DNA from: Pseudomonas sp. REP124
Lineage (GTDB): Bacteria; Pseudomonadota; Gammaproteobacteria; Pseudomonadales; Pseudomonadaceae
Assembly (NCBI RefSeq): GCF_020164475.1
Contig: NZ_JAIQWX010000002.1
Coordinates: 1-64,000 of the forward strand
Reading direction: 5' to 3'
Length of the DNA: 64,000 nt
Below are positions 45,766-57,075 of this stretch, piece by piece; the first letter of the stretch is position 1; every line of letters begins with the position of its first letter. The notes under the pieces were generated by a model. It searched no databases. It saw nothing but the letters and a program-made list of their open reading frames with translations, and was not told where the DNA came from. Both the position numbers and the translations under genes were made by a program.

Positions 45766-47391
45766 CTAGAAGATGTAATCGGTGGTCAGGAAGCTGGATT
45801 CACGGTTGTGGATGATGTCGCTGACCAGCGTCTTGTTGCTCTCCTGGAATTTGGTGGCGACCAGCGTGCGAATGGAGAACACCCGCAAGGCATCGTCCAC
45901 CGACAGCGTGCCTTCGGCGGAGTTTTTGCGTCCGTTGAAGGGAAAGCTGTCCGGCCCGCGCTGACACTGCGCATTGATGTTGATCCGTCCGACCTGATTG
46001 GCAAAGGCATCGACCAGCCGTCCGACTTGCGCCGGATTGTTGCCGAAGATGCTCAACTGCTGACCGAAATCCGAATCTAGCACGTAGTCGACCACCGTCT
46101 GCAGATCCCGGTAGACCACCACCGGCACAACCGGCCCGAACTGCTCTTCGTGGTACACGCGCATGTCGCTGGTGACCGGGTACAGCAAGGCCGGGTAGAA
46201 GAAGGTTTCGCAGACTCGGCCGCCACCCGGATTGACCACTTCGGCGCCTTTACTCACAGCATCGCTGACCAGGCCAGTGAGAAACTCCGTCTTGCCCGGC
46301 TCCGGCAATGGCGTCAATGCCACGCCGGCCTCCCATGGCATGCCCGGCTTGAGTCCCGCCAGTTTCTGCTGGAACTTGTCGAGGAAGGCACCCACGACGT
46401 TTTCATGAACGAAGAGGATTTTCAGTGCGGTGCAACGTTGTCCGTTGAACGACAGCGAGCCGGTCACCGCCTCGGCAACGGCGTTATCCAGATCGACATC
46501 CGGCAGGACAATGCCCGGGTTTTTCGCATCCAGCCCCAGCGCAGCACGCAGGCGGTGTGGCTTGGGGTGAAGTTTCTTGAGATCGCTGGCGGCCTTGTTG
46601 GTACCGATGAACGCGAAGACATCGATCTTGCCGCTGGCCATCAAGGCACTGACGGTTTCCCGACCGCTGCCGTAAATGATGTTGATGACCCCTGCCGGAA
46701 AGCTGTCCCGGAATGCTTCCAGCAGCGGCCGGATCAGCAGCACCCCGAACTTGGCGGGTTTGAACACCACGGTGTTGCCCATGATCAGCGCCGGGATCAG
46801 CGTGGTGAACGTTTCGTTGAGCGGATAGTTGTAAGGCCCCATGCACAGCGTCACGCCCAGCGGCACGCGCCGAATCTGCCCCAGGGTGTCCTGTTCAAGC
46901 TCGAAACGGCTGGAACGACGATCCAGTTCCTTCAAGGCATTGATGGTGTCGACAATGTAGTCGCAGGTGCGGTCGAACTCCTTCTCGGAGTCCTTCAGGT
47001 TCTTGCCGATCTCCCACATCAGCAACGTCACCACCGCTTCGCGCTGTTCACGCATGCGCTTGAGGAACGCCTCGACGTGACGAATGCGTTCGACCACGCG
47101 CAGGGTGGGCCATGCGCCCTGACCGCGATCGTAAGCCTGCACGGCGGCATCCAGTGCGCTCATGGCAGTCGAAGCATCCAGCAACGGCGTGCTGCCCAGA
47201 ATGACGGTCTCGAGTCCCGACTCCTTCTTCAGGCAAACAGGGCTGCGCACCGGAGCGAGCGGTCCCTCCCACAACCTCAGTTCGCCATTGACCAGATACT
47301 CGCGCTGCTCGATGGCCGGCCCCGGACGATAAGCGGCAGGGATCTCGTCAGCACTCGGAAAGAGTGCTTCCAGCGGATTGTTCAAACTCAT
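45766..47391 (-). CDS. gapN: GapN-like NADP-dependent glyceraldehyde-3-phosphate dehydrogenase
   Basis: 541-residue aldehyde dehydrogenase superfamily protein of the long non-phosphorylating GAPDH type; it would turn glyceraldehyde-3-phosphate straight into 3-phosphoglycerate with NADPH. The catalytic Cys is Cys320 (FNGQRCTALK), with cofactor region CMGPYNYPLNE and PAKFGVLLI. The usual general-base motif ELGGK reads LGLDAK (285-290), so the Glu is not evident; Asp288 is the only acid there. It lies 75 bp downstream of tpiA in a run with eno and pyk, which supports the triose-phosphate substrate. Confidence 0.8.
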   Translation of the reverse strand: MSLNNPLEALFPSADEIPAAYRPGPAIEQREYLVNGELRLWEGPLAPVRSPVCLKKESGLETVILGSTPLLDASTAMSALDAAVQAYDRGQGAWPTLRVVERIRHVEAFLKRMREQREAVVTLLMWEIGKNLKDSEKEFDRTCDYIVDTINALKELDRRSSRFELEQDTLGQIRRVPLGVTLCMGPYNYPLNETFTTLIPALIMGNTVVFKPAKFGVLLIRPLLEAFRDSFPAGVINIIYGSGRETVSALMASGKIDVFAFIGTNKAASDLKKLHPKPHRLRAALGLDAKNPGIVLPDVDLDNAVAEAVTGSLSFNGQRCTALKILFVHENVVGAFLDKFQQKLAGLKPGMPWEAGVALTPLPEPGKTEFLTGLVSDAVSKGAEVVNPGGGRVCETFFYPALLYPVTSDMRVYHEEQFGPVVPVVVYRDLQTVVDYVLDSDFGQQLSIFGNNPAQVGRLVDAFANQVGRININAQCQRGPDSFPFNGRKNSAEGTLSVDDALRVFSIRTLVATKFQESNKTLVSDIIHNRESSFLTTDYIF

Positions 47392-47466
47392 TTTTCATAC
47401 CTCAGCGCTAGCACTCGGTGCGGCCTGAATCGGTGATCCAGGCAGCACCTGCACGTTCAAAAGAAT

Positions 47467-48264
47467 TCAGATCGCGATGGAATCGCTCGCAGGCTCGGAT
47501 TGAGCGGCCCGGCAAATGGCCGCGAAGGACTGGACATCCAGTGAGGCACCGCCAATCAGGCCGCCGTCGATATCCGGTTGTCCGAACAATTGTTCGGCGT
47601 TGTCGGCCTTCACACTGCCGCCGTACAAAATCCGGCATTGGGCAGCGGCTGTCCGGTCCCGGTCCGCCAACCACTGGCGTATGTGGCGATGCACCGCCTG
47701 CGCCTGCCCGGGCGTCGCCGTTTCCCCGGTGCCAATGGCCCAGACCGGTTCATAGGCGATGACGCCCCTGGCCAGATCCGTTATGCCGACAACCTTCAGC
47801 ACAGCATTGAGTTGGGTGGTGACCAGCGCCCGGGTTTCGCCACGCTGGCGCTGTTCAAGGGTTTCGCCAACGCACAAAACAGGGGTTAGTCCGGCATGCA
47901 GCGCGGCCGAAAACTTGTTCGCAACAAGCTCGTCGTCCTCCGCATAAAGGGTGCGCCGCTCCGAGTGACCGACCAACACGAAACGGCAGCCGACATCGTG
48001 GAGCATCGAAGCGCTGACTTCACCGGTACAGGCACCCGAGCGTTGCTCACTCAGATTCTGCGCACCAAGGCCAACGTCGGAGTTGTCCAGCAAATCGGCG
48101 ACAGTTGTCAGGTAGGGAAACGGCGGACAAATCGCTACGTCCACGCTTTCAAAGATCGAGACCAGCGGAAGTACGCCACGCAGCAATGAAGCATTGGCGG
48201 CGCTGCTGCCGTTCATTTTCCAGTTGCCGATCACCAGGGGTTTTCTGTTCGATTCGATCGGCAT
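47467..48264 (-). CDS. tpiA: Triosephosphate isomerase
   Basis: 265 residues. NWKMNGS (14-20) with the active Lys, GHSERR with the electrophilic His, YEPVWAIGTGETAT with the catalytic Glu, and the phosphate loop LYGGSVKADN plus IGGASLD. It converts DHAP to glyceraldehyde-3-phosphate. It starts 3 bp after enolase and sits in a pyk-eno-tpiA-gapN order, unlike the housekeeping Pseudomonas tpiA near secG. Confidence 0.92.
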   Translation of the reverse strand: MPIESNRKPLVIGNWKMNGSSAANASLLRGVLPLVSIFESVDVAICPPFPYLTTVADLLDNSDVGLGAQNLSEQRSGACTGEVSASMLHDVGCRFVLVGHSERRTLYAEDDELVANKFSAALHAGLTPVLCVGETLEQRQRGETRALVTTQLNAVLKVVGITDLARGVIAYEPVWAIGTGETATPGQAQAVHRHIRQWLADRDRTAAAQCRILYGGSVKADNAEQLFGQPDIDGGLIGGASLDVQSFAAICRAAQSEPASDSIAI

Positions 48265-48267
48265 GAC

Positions 48268-49626
<1,359 letters not shown>

Positions 49627-49643
49627 TCATCAGTCTTGCTCCC

Positions 49644-51092
49644 TCAGCGAATGGTTTCACCGACGCACACGACACGAAGGGAGTTGGTGCCGCCCTGGGC
49701 GTTGGCGTAGTCGCCCTTGGTGATCAGCACGTGATCGCCGGCCTTGACCACGCCTCGTCGGGTCAACTCGGCAACGGCTTTCTCATTCACCTGTTCAGGG
49801 ATGAAGTCGTCGCTGTCGAACGGAATGGTGGTGACGCCACGAAAAAGCGTGACCCGGTTCTGGGTCGCCCGGTTGCGAGAGAAGGCAAAGATGGGAAGGT
49901 GCGAGCGAATGCGCGACATCAGGCGCGGGGTGTCGCCACTCTCAGTCATGCAGATGATGGCTTTGACACCATGCAGATGGTTGGCGGCGTACATGGCCGA
50001 CATCGCAATGGACTCGTCGATCTTGTGGAACACCTGGTCCACCCGATGCCTGGATCGATGGGATTGCGGGTGTTTCTCCGCGCCGATGATGACCCGGTGC
50101 ATGGCTTCGACCGTCTCGACCGGATAGGCACCGGCGGCGGTTTCCGCGGAGAGCATCACCGCATCGGTGCCATCGAGCACGGCGTTGGCCACGTCGAACA
50201 CTTCAGCGCGAGTCGGCATCGATTGAGTGATCATCGACTCCATCATCTGGGTCGCGGTAATCACCAAGCGATTGAGCGTGCGGGCGCGTTCGATAATCAG
50301 TTTCTGCACGGCGACCAGCTCCGCGTCGCCAATCTCGACGCCCAGGTCACCCCGGGCAACCATGACCCCTTCGCTGGCTTCGATAATCGCGTCGAGAACG
50401 CTCAGGTCATTGACGGTTTCCGCGCGCTCGATCTTGGCGATCAGGCCGGCCTGCCCGCCTGCCTCGTGGAGCATCCGGCGAGCCAGATGCATGTCTGCGG
50501 CATCCCGAGGGAACGACACGGCCAGGTAGTCCACCTGCATGTGCGCGGCCGTCCTGATATCGGCGAAATCTTTCTCGGTCAACGCCGATGCCGACAACCC
50601 ACCGCCTTTGCGATTGATGCCCTTGTTGTTCGAAAGCGGCCCACTGACCAGCACTTCGCAGATCAATCGCGTCGCTTCGACTTGCAGGACCTTCAGCTCG
50701 ATCCGGCCATCGTCGAGCAACAGAATGTCGTCAGGACGGCTATCGGTGATCAGCGCCTCGTAGTCGATACCGACGCGTTCCACATCCCCGGCGTTCTTGT
50801 CCAGCGCAGCGTCGAGAACGAACTGCTGACCTTTTTCGAGGATGATTTTTCCTTCGGCAAAACGCGCGATACGAATCTTCGGACCTTGCAGGTCAGCCAG
50901 TATCGCCACAAAGCGACCATGCCTGGCCGCCAGCTCACGCACCAGCCTGGCGCGGGCCATGTGATCTTCAGCCTTGCCATGGGAAAAATTCAGACGCACG
51001 ACATCCACGCCCGCTTTCACCAGCCCCTCGATGGCTTCGAATGATTCTGTTGCTGGCCCCAACGTGGCCACGATCTTGGTTCTGCGCTGCAT
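49644..51092 (-). CDS. pyk: Pyruvate kinase
   Basis: 482 residues. N-terminal [34 protein letters not shown], the active-site [13 protein letters not shown] and [13 protein letters not shown], and the C-terminal allosteric domain with [13 protein letters not shown]. It forms pyruvate and ATP from PEP. First gene of the minus-strand lower-glycolysis operon; its promoter must lie in the 304-bp gap shared with the chemoreceptor gene. Confidence 0.93.
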   Translation of the reverse strand: MQRRTKIVATLGPATESFEAIEGLVKAGVDVVRLNFSHGKAEDHMARARLVRELAARHGRFVAILADLQGPKIRIARFAEGKIILEKGQQFVLDAALDKNAGDVERVGIDYEALITDSRPDDILLLDDGRIELKVLQVEATRLICEVLVSGPLSNNKGINRKGGGLSASALTEKDFADIRTAAHMQVDYLAVSFPRDAADMHLARRMLHEAGGQAGLIAKIERAETVNDLSVLDAIIEASEGVMVARGDLGVEIGDAELVAVQKLIIERARTLNRLVITATQMMESMITQSMPTRAEVFDVANAVLDGTDAVMLSAETAAGAYPVETVEAMHRVIIGAEKHPQSHRSRHRVDQVFHKIDESIAMSAMYAANHLHGVKAIICMTESGDTPRLMSRIRSHLPIFAFSRNRATQNRVTLFRGVTTIPFDSDDFIPEQVNEKAVAELTRRGVVKAGDHVLITKGDYANAQGGTNSLRVVCVGETIR

Positions 51093-51396
51093 GACAGATG
51101 ATTCCTCGAACAGGGTTTTATTATTGAACGCAAAGGAAATCTGGTTGTTATCGATGGTTATTTACACGCCAATAACCAATTAATGAGATGCAATCGGATT
51201 TTACGAATTGAAAACAAAAGCTCAAAAAGTCCTTGCGAAAAGGCTTTAACAAAGGACTCCTGAAAGTTTTCAGGGATAATCGCCTGAAAAAAGCTTGGCA
51301 CATTGACACACCAAAATGCAATGATATTTTAGTCGACACAACTACTCGCATCCGGCCAGGACCGGATCGCTCGACTCTGCCGAAGGAACATTGCTC
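51093..51396. other. Divergent promoter region, pyk operon / chemoreceptor
   Basis: 304 bp, AT-rich, no ORF. It contains the inverted pieces CTGAAAGTTTTCAG (51260-51273) and T/A-rich tracts. It must hold the promoters of the pyruvate kinase operon and the chemoreceptor. No REP copy and no recognised operator. Confidence 0.55.
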
Positions 51397-53019
51397 ATGC
51401 TGCCAAGACACTTCTCGATCGCCAGCCGGATGGTTTTCGGCTTCGTCGTCATCGCTGCCCTGAGCATTGCGCTAGGGGTGTTCGCACTGCGCCAGATCGA
51501 TGAGGTGCAGGACCAGTCGATCCAGATCAAGGACAACTGGCTGCAGCGCGTCCGCGCCCTGGGCGCGGCCAACGCGGCATTGAATCGCTACAGGATGGGT
51601 TCGATGCAGCACATCCTTTCGGTCAGCGAAAAAGACATGCAGTCCTACGAAGACAAGACCGCGGGCCGCTTGCAGCAGGTCCGCGAGCAGATGCAAACCT
51701 ACGCGCAACTGCTGACGAACGATGAAGAAAGAGCTCGTCTGGACGCCTTCAACACCAGTCTTGATGTGTACGCAAACAATCATCTGGAATTGCTCAAGCG
51801 ATCCCGCCAGGGCGACAAGAGCGGTGCCCGGGAGTTTCTGATGACCATCAGGGATTCGTACGACCGGATGACGAAAAACTTCGACGACCTGATCGACCGC
51901 TCGAACCAGGGCGCGGAAGCGGCAGGCAATCAATCGATCGAGGCCTACCAGCGCGCGGTCAGAGGCGTGCTGCTGGTCATCATTGTGGTGGGCATCGGCA
52001 CGATCCTGGTGGCCTGGCTGCTGACACGCAGCATCACCGCTCCCCTGCATGAAGCGGTGAAGGCAGCGAGAACCATCGCCGACGGAGACTTGAGCAAGCC
52101 GATCACCCCATCCGGCAACGACGAGGCCACCCGCCTGCTCGAATCCCTTGAAACCATGCAGAGCAATCTGATCAGGACCCTGGGGCAGATTTCGGGTTCC
52201 TCCAGGCAATTGACCCGCGCAACCGCTCAGTTGAACACCGTCACCGAGGCGTCCGGGCAGGACATCCAACAGCAGCATGCCGAAATCGAGCAGGCAGCCA
52301 CGGCGGTCACCGAGATGACCGCCGCAATCGAGGAAGTGGCGCGCAATGCGCTGTCCACCTCCGAGCTTTCCGTGGCATCCCGGGACATTGCCCTCAAAGG
52401 CCAGCAGCGCATGATCCAAACCCTGGGGGCCATAGAAACACTCACCCGGGATGTGCAGCTCAGCTCAAGTCAGATCGAAAGCCTGGCAGAACAGGCGCAG
52501 GGCATCGGCAAGGTACTGGACGTGATTCGTACCATCGCCGAGCAAACCAATCTGCTGGCCTTGAACGCGGCCATCGAAGCGGCACGCGCAGGAGACGCAG
52601 GCCGGGGTTTTGCCGTCGTAGCCGATGAAGTGCGGGCCCTCGCCCACCGGACCGCGCAGTCGACCAGGGAAATCGAAGACATGATCAGCGGGATCCAGAG
52701 CGGAACCGATTGCGCCGTCGCCACCATGCTCAGCAGCAGCGAGAACACGCGCCTCACCCTGTCACTGGCCAACTCCACGCAAAGCGCCTTGGCCGAAATC
52801 GTTGCCGCCAACGACGACATCAACCAACGCAATCTGATGATCACGACCGCGACCGAAGAACAGGCCCATGTCGCGCGCTCGGTGGATCGCAATCTGCTGA
52901 ACATCCGCGACCTTTCGGTACAGTCGGCGACAGGCTCGCAGCAAACCAGCAACGCGTCCTTGTCCCTCGGGCATCTGGCGGTGGAACTGAACACACTGGT
53001 GCAGCACTTCAAGCTGTAA
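51397..53019 (+). CDS. Methyl-accepting chemotaxis protein
   Basis: 540 residues. TM1 about 10-30 ([20 protein letters not shown]), a periplasmic four-helix-bundle sensor of about 155 residues, TM2 about 190-212 ([18 protein letters not shown]), HAMP to about 265, then the signalling domain with the conserved hairpin [19 protein letters not shown]. The small 4HB sensor suggests a carboxylate or amino-acid type ligand. Its position between the glycolytic and tetronate genes suggests it senses the pathway substrate. ATG 51397 preferred over TTG 51391 (AAGGAA upstream). Confidence 0.88.
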   Translation: MLPRHFSIASRMVFGFVVIAALSIALGVFALRQIDEVQDQSIQIKDNWLQRVRALGAANAALNRYRMGSMQHILSVSEKDMQSYEDKTAGRLQQVREQMQTYAQLLTNDEERARLDAFNTSLDVYANNHLELLKRSRQGDKSGAREFLMTIRDSYDRMTKNFDDLIDRSNQGAEAAGNQSIEAYQRAVRGVLLVIIVVGIGTILVAWLLTRSITAPLHEAVKAARTIADGDLSKPITPSGNDEATRLLESLETMQSNLIRTLGQISGSSRQLTRATAQLNTVTEASGQDIQQQHAEIEQAATAVTEMTAAIEEVARNALSTSELSVASRDIALKGQQRMIQTLGAIETLTRDVQLSSSQIESLAEQAQGIGKVLDVIRTIAEQTNLLALNAAIEAARAGDAGRGFAVVADEVRALAHRTAQSTREIEDMISGIQSGTDCAVATMLSSSENTRLTLSLANSTQSALAEIVAANDDINQRNLMITTATEEQAHVARSVDRNLLNIRDLSVQSATGSQQTSNASLSLGHLAVELNTLVQHFKL

Positions 53020-53156
53020 CCGGTGCAAGTTTTTGCATAATGCCACGTTAAAAAGTAGTCATCGGCGACGAAACCTGTTCGAATCAGGCCATTGCCTCAA
53101 CCGATTCGACGGCTCGACATCCACCGGACCGCGAGCGTCGCCACTCCATTGAACAA

Positions 53157-54122
53157 GTGAACACCCATATGGCCTCAAGCGCCCTCGTACAAAGAATTGC
53201 CGCCGAAATCCGGCAAAAAATCCAGACCGGCGAACTCTCGCCGGGCAACCACCTGAGCGCCCAGAAAGTCGCCGACGAATTCAGCGTCTCGCGATCGCCG
53301 GCGCGCGAGGCCCTGGTACTGCTCTCGGAGCAAAAGGTGCTCGAGCAGTTGCCCAACCGCGGTTTCTTTGTGCTGGAAGCTGTACTGGATCCTTCGCGGA
53401 TTCTCGATGAAGTGCTTCCCCTGGAAGAGCCCGACGAGTACTACCGGCTCTCCGAGGACTGGCTGAACAACGCGATCCCGGGGGAAGTGACCGAGCAGTT
53501 TCTGCGCACCCGCTACAACCTCACCAAGGCCCAGGTCATCGACATCCTCAACCGTGCGGCCAAGGTCGGCTGGGCCGAACCCAAGCCCGGTTATGGCTGG
53601 CGCTTTCTCGATGTGGCCAAGACACCGGAGACCCTGGAACAGATCTACAAGGTACGCTCGCTCATCGAACCGGCGGCGTTGCTGGAGCCGACTTACTTGC
53701 ATGACCTGGCCAAGCTGCAACGCCTGAAAAAGGAACAGCAGGACATGCTCAACGGCGGAATCGACACCCTGCCGGCGGACGTTCTGCTGAAAAACGGCAT
53801 TCGCTTCCATGAAGAGTTCATCAAGCTCTCCGGCAATCCGCTGTACCACATGATTCTGGTGCAGATGAACAACATGCGCCGGCTGATCGAGTACCGCTCG
53901 ATGATCGACCGCAAACGCCTGTTCAAACAATGCGCCGAACACATCCGAATGATCGAGCTGGTCGAGCAAGGCAACAACCTTGAAGCCGCTCACCTGATGA
54001 AACAGCACCTGAGCGGCTCCTTCGCTCACAAGTCGCCGATTCTCAAACTGCGACCGGAATCCACCGAGGCCTCCCCCTCCATGACAGGCCTCACATCACT
54101 TTTAGAGGAAAGCACGCCTTGA
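53157..54122 (+). CDS. GntR/FadR-type regulator with duplicated winged helix
   Basis: About 321 residues from GTG 53157 (ATG 53169 is equally possible; neither has a clear Shine-Dalgarno). N-terminal GntR HTH (HLSAQKVADEFSVSRSPARE), then a second winged-helix-like segment (EQFLRTRYNLTKAQVIDILN, AKVGWAEPKPGYGWRF), then an alpha-helical FCD effector domain (KVRSLIEPAALLEPTYL). It overlaps otnC by 4 bp (TTGA), so it is translationally coupled to it. It is paralogous in layout to the regulator at 61141. Likely controls the tetronate genes. Confidence 0.87.
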   Translation: MNTHMASSALVQRIAAEIRQKIQTGELSPGNHLSAQKVADEFSVSRSPAREALVLLSEQKVLEQLPNRGFFVLEAVLDPSRILDEVLPLEEPDEYYRLSEDWLNNAIPGEVTEQFLRTRYNLTKAQVIDILNRAAKVGWAEPKPGYGWRFLDVAKTPETLEQIYKVRSLIEPAALLEPTYLHDLAKLQRLKKEQQDMLNGGIDTLPADVLLKNGIRFHEEFIKLSGNPLYHMILVQMNNMRRLIEYRSMIDRKRLFKQCAEHIRMIELVEQGNNLEAAHLMKQHLSGSFAHKSPILKLRPESTEASPSMTGLTSLLEESTP

Positions 54123-54757
54123 GTAGCGAAGAACAACTGCGCGAAGAAATCTGCGTCGTCGGCAAGAGCCTGTATGAACGGGGCTATACCGTCGGCAGCG
54201 CCGGCAACATCAGCGCACGCCTGGAAGATGGCTGGCTGATCACGCCCACCGATGCCTGCCTGGGCAGATTGCAACCGCAGGACATTGCGAAAGTCAGCAA
54301 GGACGGCACTTGGGTTTCGGGCAGCAAACCGTCGAAAACCCTGGAACTGCATCGTCAGGTGTACGACCGCAATCCGGAAGTCAATGGCGTGGTCCACACC
54401 CACTCGACTTCGCTGGTCGCACTGACACTCGCCGGCGTCTGGAGCAAGGACGATATCCTGCCGCCATTGACGCCTTACCAGGTCATGAAGGTTGGCCATA
54501 TTCCGCTGATCGCCTATCAGCGCCCGGGCTCGCCGGACGTCGCCGCCCAAGTGGCCCTGCTGGCCAACAGCGTACGAGGCGTGATGCTGGAACGCCTGGG
54601 CCCGGTTGTCTGGGAGACCTCCGTCTCGAAAGCCAGCTTTGCGCTGGAGGAGCTTGAGGAAACGGCCAGGCTCTGGATGATGAGCAACCCCAAGCCGGCG
54701 CCGTTGGCTGAAGAAGCCATCGAAGAATTGCGTCGCGTGTTCTCGGTCAAGTGGTGA
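54119..54757 (+). CDS. otnC: 3-oxo-tetronate 4-phosphate decarboxylase (class II aldolase family, OtnC)
   Basis: 212 residues. Class II aldolase/adducin fold: GSAGNISARL (27-36), SGSKPSKTLELHRQ with Glu76, and the zinc motif VVHTHSTSL with His93 and His95. Size and motifs match OtnC, which decarboxylates 3-oxo-tetronate 4-phosphate to DHAP in L-threonate/D-erythronate catabolism. TTG start overlapping the regulator's stop, with AGAGGAA upstream. OtnK and OtnI homologues are in the same region, which strengthens the assignment. Confidence 0.87.
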   Translation: MSSEEQLREEICVVGKSLYERGYTVGSAGNISARLEDGWLITPTDACLGRLQPQDIAKVSKDGTWVSGSKPSKTLELHRQVYDRNPEVNGVVHTHSTSLVALTLAGVWSKDDILPPLTPYQVMKVGHIPLIAYQRPGSPDVAAQVALLANSVRGVMLERLGPVVWETSVSKASFALEELEETARLWMMSNPKPAPLAEEAIEELRRVFSVKW

Positions 54758-54781
54758 TACGCCCGCCGAGTCCCCGCAAGA

Positions 54782-54917
54782 CCTGTAGCAGCTGGCGCAG
54801 CCTGCGTCCGGCTACGCAGCAGTCGTAAAACCTGTGCACCGGAACTGTCTGAAGACAGTAGCGCCTGAATTTTCGACTGCTTCGCAGCCGGACGCAGGCT
54901 GCGCCAGCTGCTACAGG
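54782..54917. repeat. Long inverted repeat, 44-bp arms, with inner hairpin
   Basis: Arms 54782-54825 and 54874-54917 match at about 42 of 44 positions (CCTGTAGCAGCTGGCGCAGC..). The loop holds a further ACTGTCT-GA-AGACAGT hairpin (54844-54859). It lies between the convergent otnC and AbrB-type genes. The arm ends resemble the hairpin at 10471. Probably a BIME-like element of a different REP family that also serves as a two-way transcription block. Confidence 0.85.
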
Positions 54918-54928
54918 AAACGCGTTGT

Positions 54929-55969
54929 TTAACGACTGATGCGTTTCAACCAGAGTTTGTGTACCGGTTCGGCGCAGAGCATGACCACCACCAGGCGCAT
55001 GATCTGCATCGCCGTGACGATCCCCACGCCAAGGTTCAAAGCTTCGGCCGTCAGATACATCTCAGTACTGCTGCCCGGCATCATGCCCAGGGCCATGGTC
55101 ATCGGCGGGAATCCGAGCAGCAACCCCATTCCCAATGCCAGCGCCACCGTGCAACCGATCATGGTCAGGGTGAACAGCGCGACGCTGAGCAGAAAGGTCG
55201 GGGACGCCCTGAAGAACTGGCGATCGAAGTAACCGCCCAGCGCACAGCCGATCATCAGTTGCCCATAGTGGCTGAGTTCCACAGGCAACGCCGTTTGCAA
55301 ATCGAAACTGGCGGTGAAGAAACCACAGAACACCATTGGCCCGAACATCCATGGATTGGGCAACTCGCACCGTTTCCAGAGCATGGCCATCAGCGCGCCT
55401 CCCAACAACAGGGGTGCCAGCCAGTACCAATCGGCAGGCAAACGGGCGTGGGCCGCCGTCGGCAGCATCTTTTCCATCAGGAAAAACGCGGGCGGCACAC
55501 ACAGCACGATCAACACCAAACGAACGCTATGCGCCGCGGCAATTTGACTGACGTTGGCCTTGTGCCGGATGCCGGACTGGATCATTTCCGAAAAATTTGC
55601 CGGCATGAAGGCAAAGAACGCCGTCGTCAGATCCATCCCGCGACGCCTCATGAACTCGATGCCGAGCAGCGCCAGCAGCAGTGTCAGAAAGGCGGCGAAG
55701 ATCATCATCACGAAATGACCCAGGACCTGCTGGAGAACCACCGGCGTGAAGTGCAGGCCGATGGAAGTGGCGATCATCCACTGCCCGCTCAGGCGACCAT
55801 TGGGGATTTCCCCTACCCGCCAGCCCAGGCAACGTACGACGATCACCGCCAGCATCGAACCGATGATCCAGGGCAAAGGCCAGTTCAGATAACTGGCAGC
55901 CAATGCACCGATAACGCCAATGATTGGCGTCGCCCACCACATACCGAACGAAGTGAAGAACGACTTCAT
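54929..55969 (-). CDS. AbrB-family membrane transporter (PF05145 type)
   Basis: 346 residues, around ten membrane helices (WWATPIIGVIGALAASYLNW, PWIIGSMLAVIVVRCLGW; LALGMGLLLGFPPMTMALG, MMPGSSTEMYL). The family is often annotated as AbrB or ammonia monooxygenase regulator but has no DNA-binding part; its GMMPGS-type repeats suggest a transporter. It overlaps the lactonase stop by ATGA. Probably a carrier for the organic acid of this operon. Confidence 0.82.
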   Translation of the reverse strand: MKSFFTSFGMWWATPIIGVIGALAASYLNWPLPWIIGSMLAVIVVRCLGWRVGEIPNGRLSGQWMIATSIGLHFTPVVLQQVLGHFVMMIFAAFLTLLLALLGIEFMRRRGMDLTTAFFAFMPANFSEMIQSGIRHKANVSQIAAAHSVRLVLIVLCVPPAFFLMEKMLPTAAHARLPADWYWLAPLLLGGALMAMLWKRCELPNPWMFGPMVFCGFFTASFDLQTALPVELSHYGQLMIGCALGGYFDRQFFRASPTFLLSVALFTLTMIGCTVALALGMGLLLGFPPMTMALGMMPGSSTEMYLTAEALNLGVGIVTAMQIMRLVVVMLCAEPVHKLWLKRISR

Positions 55970-57030
55970 GTTCTGGGTTCCGCAAAAACCATGCACACAG
56001 GGCTTCCGGTTTCGATCACCTGCCCCGTCTCGGTCAGCGCTCCGGTGTGCGGATCAACGCTGAAAACAACAATCGAATCACTGTCTTCATTGGCGACGTA
56101 CATCAGCTTTCCATCGGGTGCCAAGGCAAAAAACCGTGGAGTGCGCCCCTTCGTTGGCGTCGCGCCCAGGAAAGAAAGCCAGCCTGTCTGCTGATCGATG
56201 CTGAAGGTCGCGATGGTGTCGCTGCCACGATTGGAGGCATACAGGAATCGCCCTGCCCGATCGACCTCGATCTCTGCGGCCGTGCTGTCACCGGTAAAGG
56301 ATTCAGGCAGCGCCGAGACGACCTGCTGGGGAACGAGCGCACCGTTGTCGACGCTCAATGTGTAGGTGGTGACGGTCGAGTCCAGCTCATTGACCGAATA
56401 CACCAACGGCAGCACCGGATGAAACGCCACATGCCGCGGCCCTGCCCCTTTGCGCGTATAGGCGAACGGGCACGGTGCCGGGTGCAACTTGCCCGCCACC
56501 GCGTCGAATCGATAAGTAAAAATCCGATCGAGGCCTTTGTCCGGCACAACCACCCAGTTGCCGCTGGGATCGAACGGATTGAAATGCGGTTTCGGGCCTT
56601 TCTGCTCGACTCGATGCGGACCAATCGGCCCCTCGGTCAGAACCTTGTCGCACAACTCGCCCAGCTCACCCGACGGGAGTATGGGCAGGACCACCACGGA
56701 CCCACTGTAATGGTTGCTCACCAACAGGAATCCACCCTCCGGTGAAACTGCCAGATGAGCCGGGTTGTGGCCTTGAGTGCTCTGGCTGTTGAGGTACACC
56801 AGCGTGCCGTCGGGATTGACCCTGAATGCGCTGACCTGATCCGTATCGCCGTGGACGCAGTACAGGAAATCCTGTCGTTTGCTCAGCGCCAGGAACGATG
56901 GGTTCACCAGACCGTCGACCCGTTGAACGTGAGACATCCGCCCTGTCCGAGCATCGACGCCATAGACATTGATGCCGTCTCCGCGGGCGTTTCTTTCACG
57001 AGTGGTACGACAGCCGACGTAAATGAACAT
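55966..57030 (-). CDS. Cytoplasmic beta-propeller lactonase
   Basis: 354 residues, starting directly at the propeller (MFIYVGCRTTRERNARGDG) without a Tat or Sec signal. Close paralogue of the exported lactonase at 39681 (shared GPIGPHRVEQ, KPHFNPFDPSGNWV, YVANEDSDSIVVFSVDP). It would open a lactone inside the cell. It lies 45 bp downstream of a LysR gene and is coupled to the AbrB-type transporter gene. Confidence 0.87.
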   Translation of the reverse strand: MFIYVGCRTTRERNARGDGINVYGVDARTGRMSHVQRVDGLVNPSFLALSKRQDFLYCVHGDTDQVSAFRVNPDGTLVYLNSQSTQGHNPAHLAVSPEGGFLLVSNHYSGSVVVLPILPSGELGELCDKVLTEGPIGPHRVEQKGPKPHFNPFDPSGNWVVVPDKGLDRIFTYRFDAVAGKLHPAPCPFAYTRKGAGPRHVAFHPVLPLVYSVNELDSTVTTYTLSVDNGALVPQQVVSALPESFTGDSTAAEIEVDRAGRFLYASNRGSDTIATFSIDQQTGWLSFLGATPTKGRTPRFFALAPDGKLMYVANEDSDSIVVFSVDPHTGALTETGQVIETGSPVCMVFAEPRT

Positions 57031-57075
57031 GTACTTATCTCAAGGTGTAGGCATCCGCAGCCTGTCTTTCACCTG

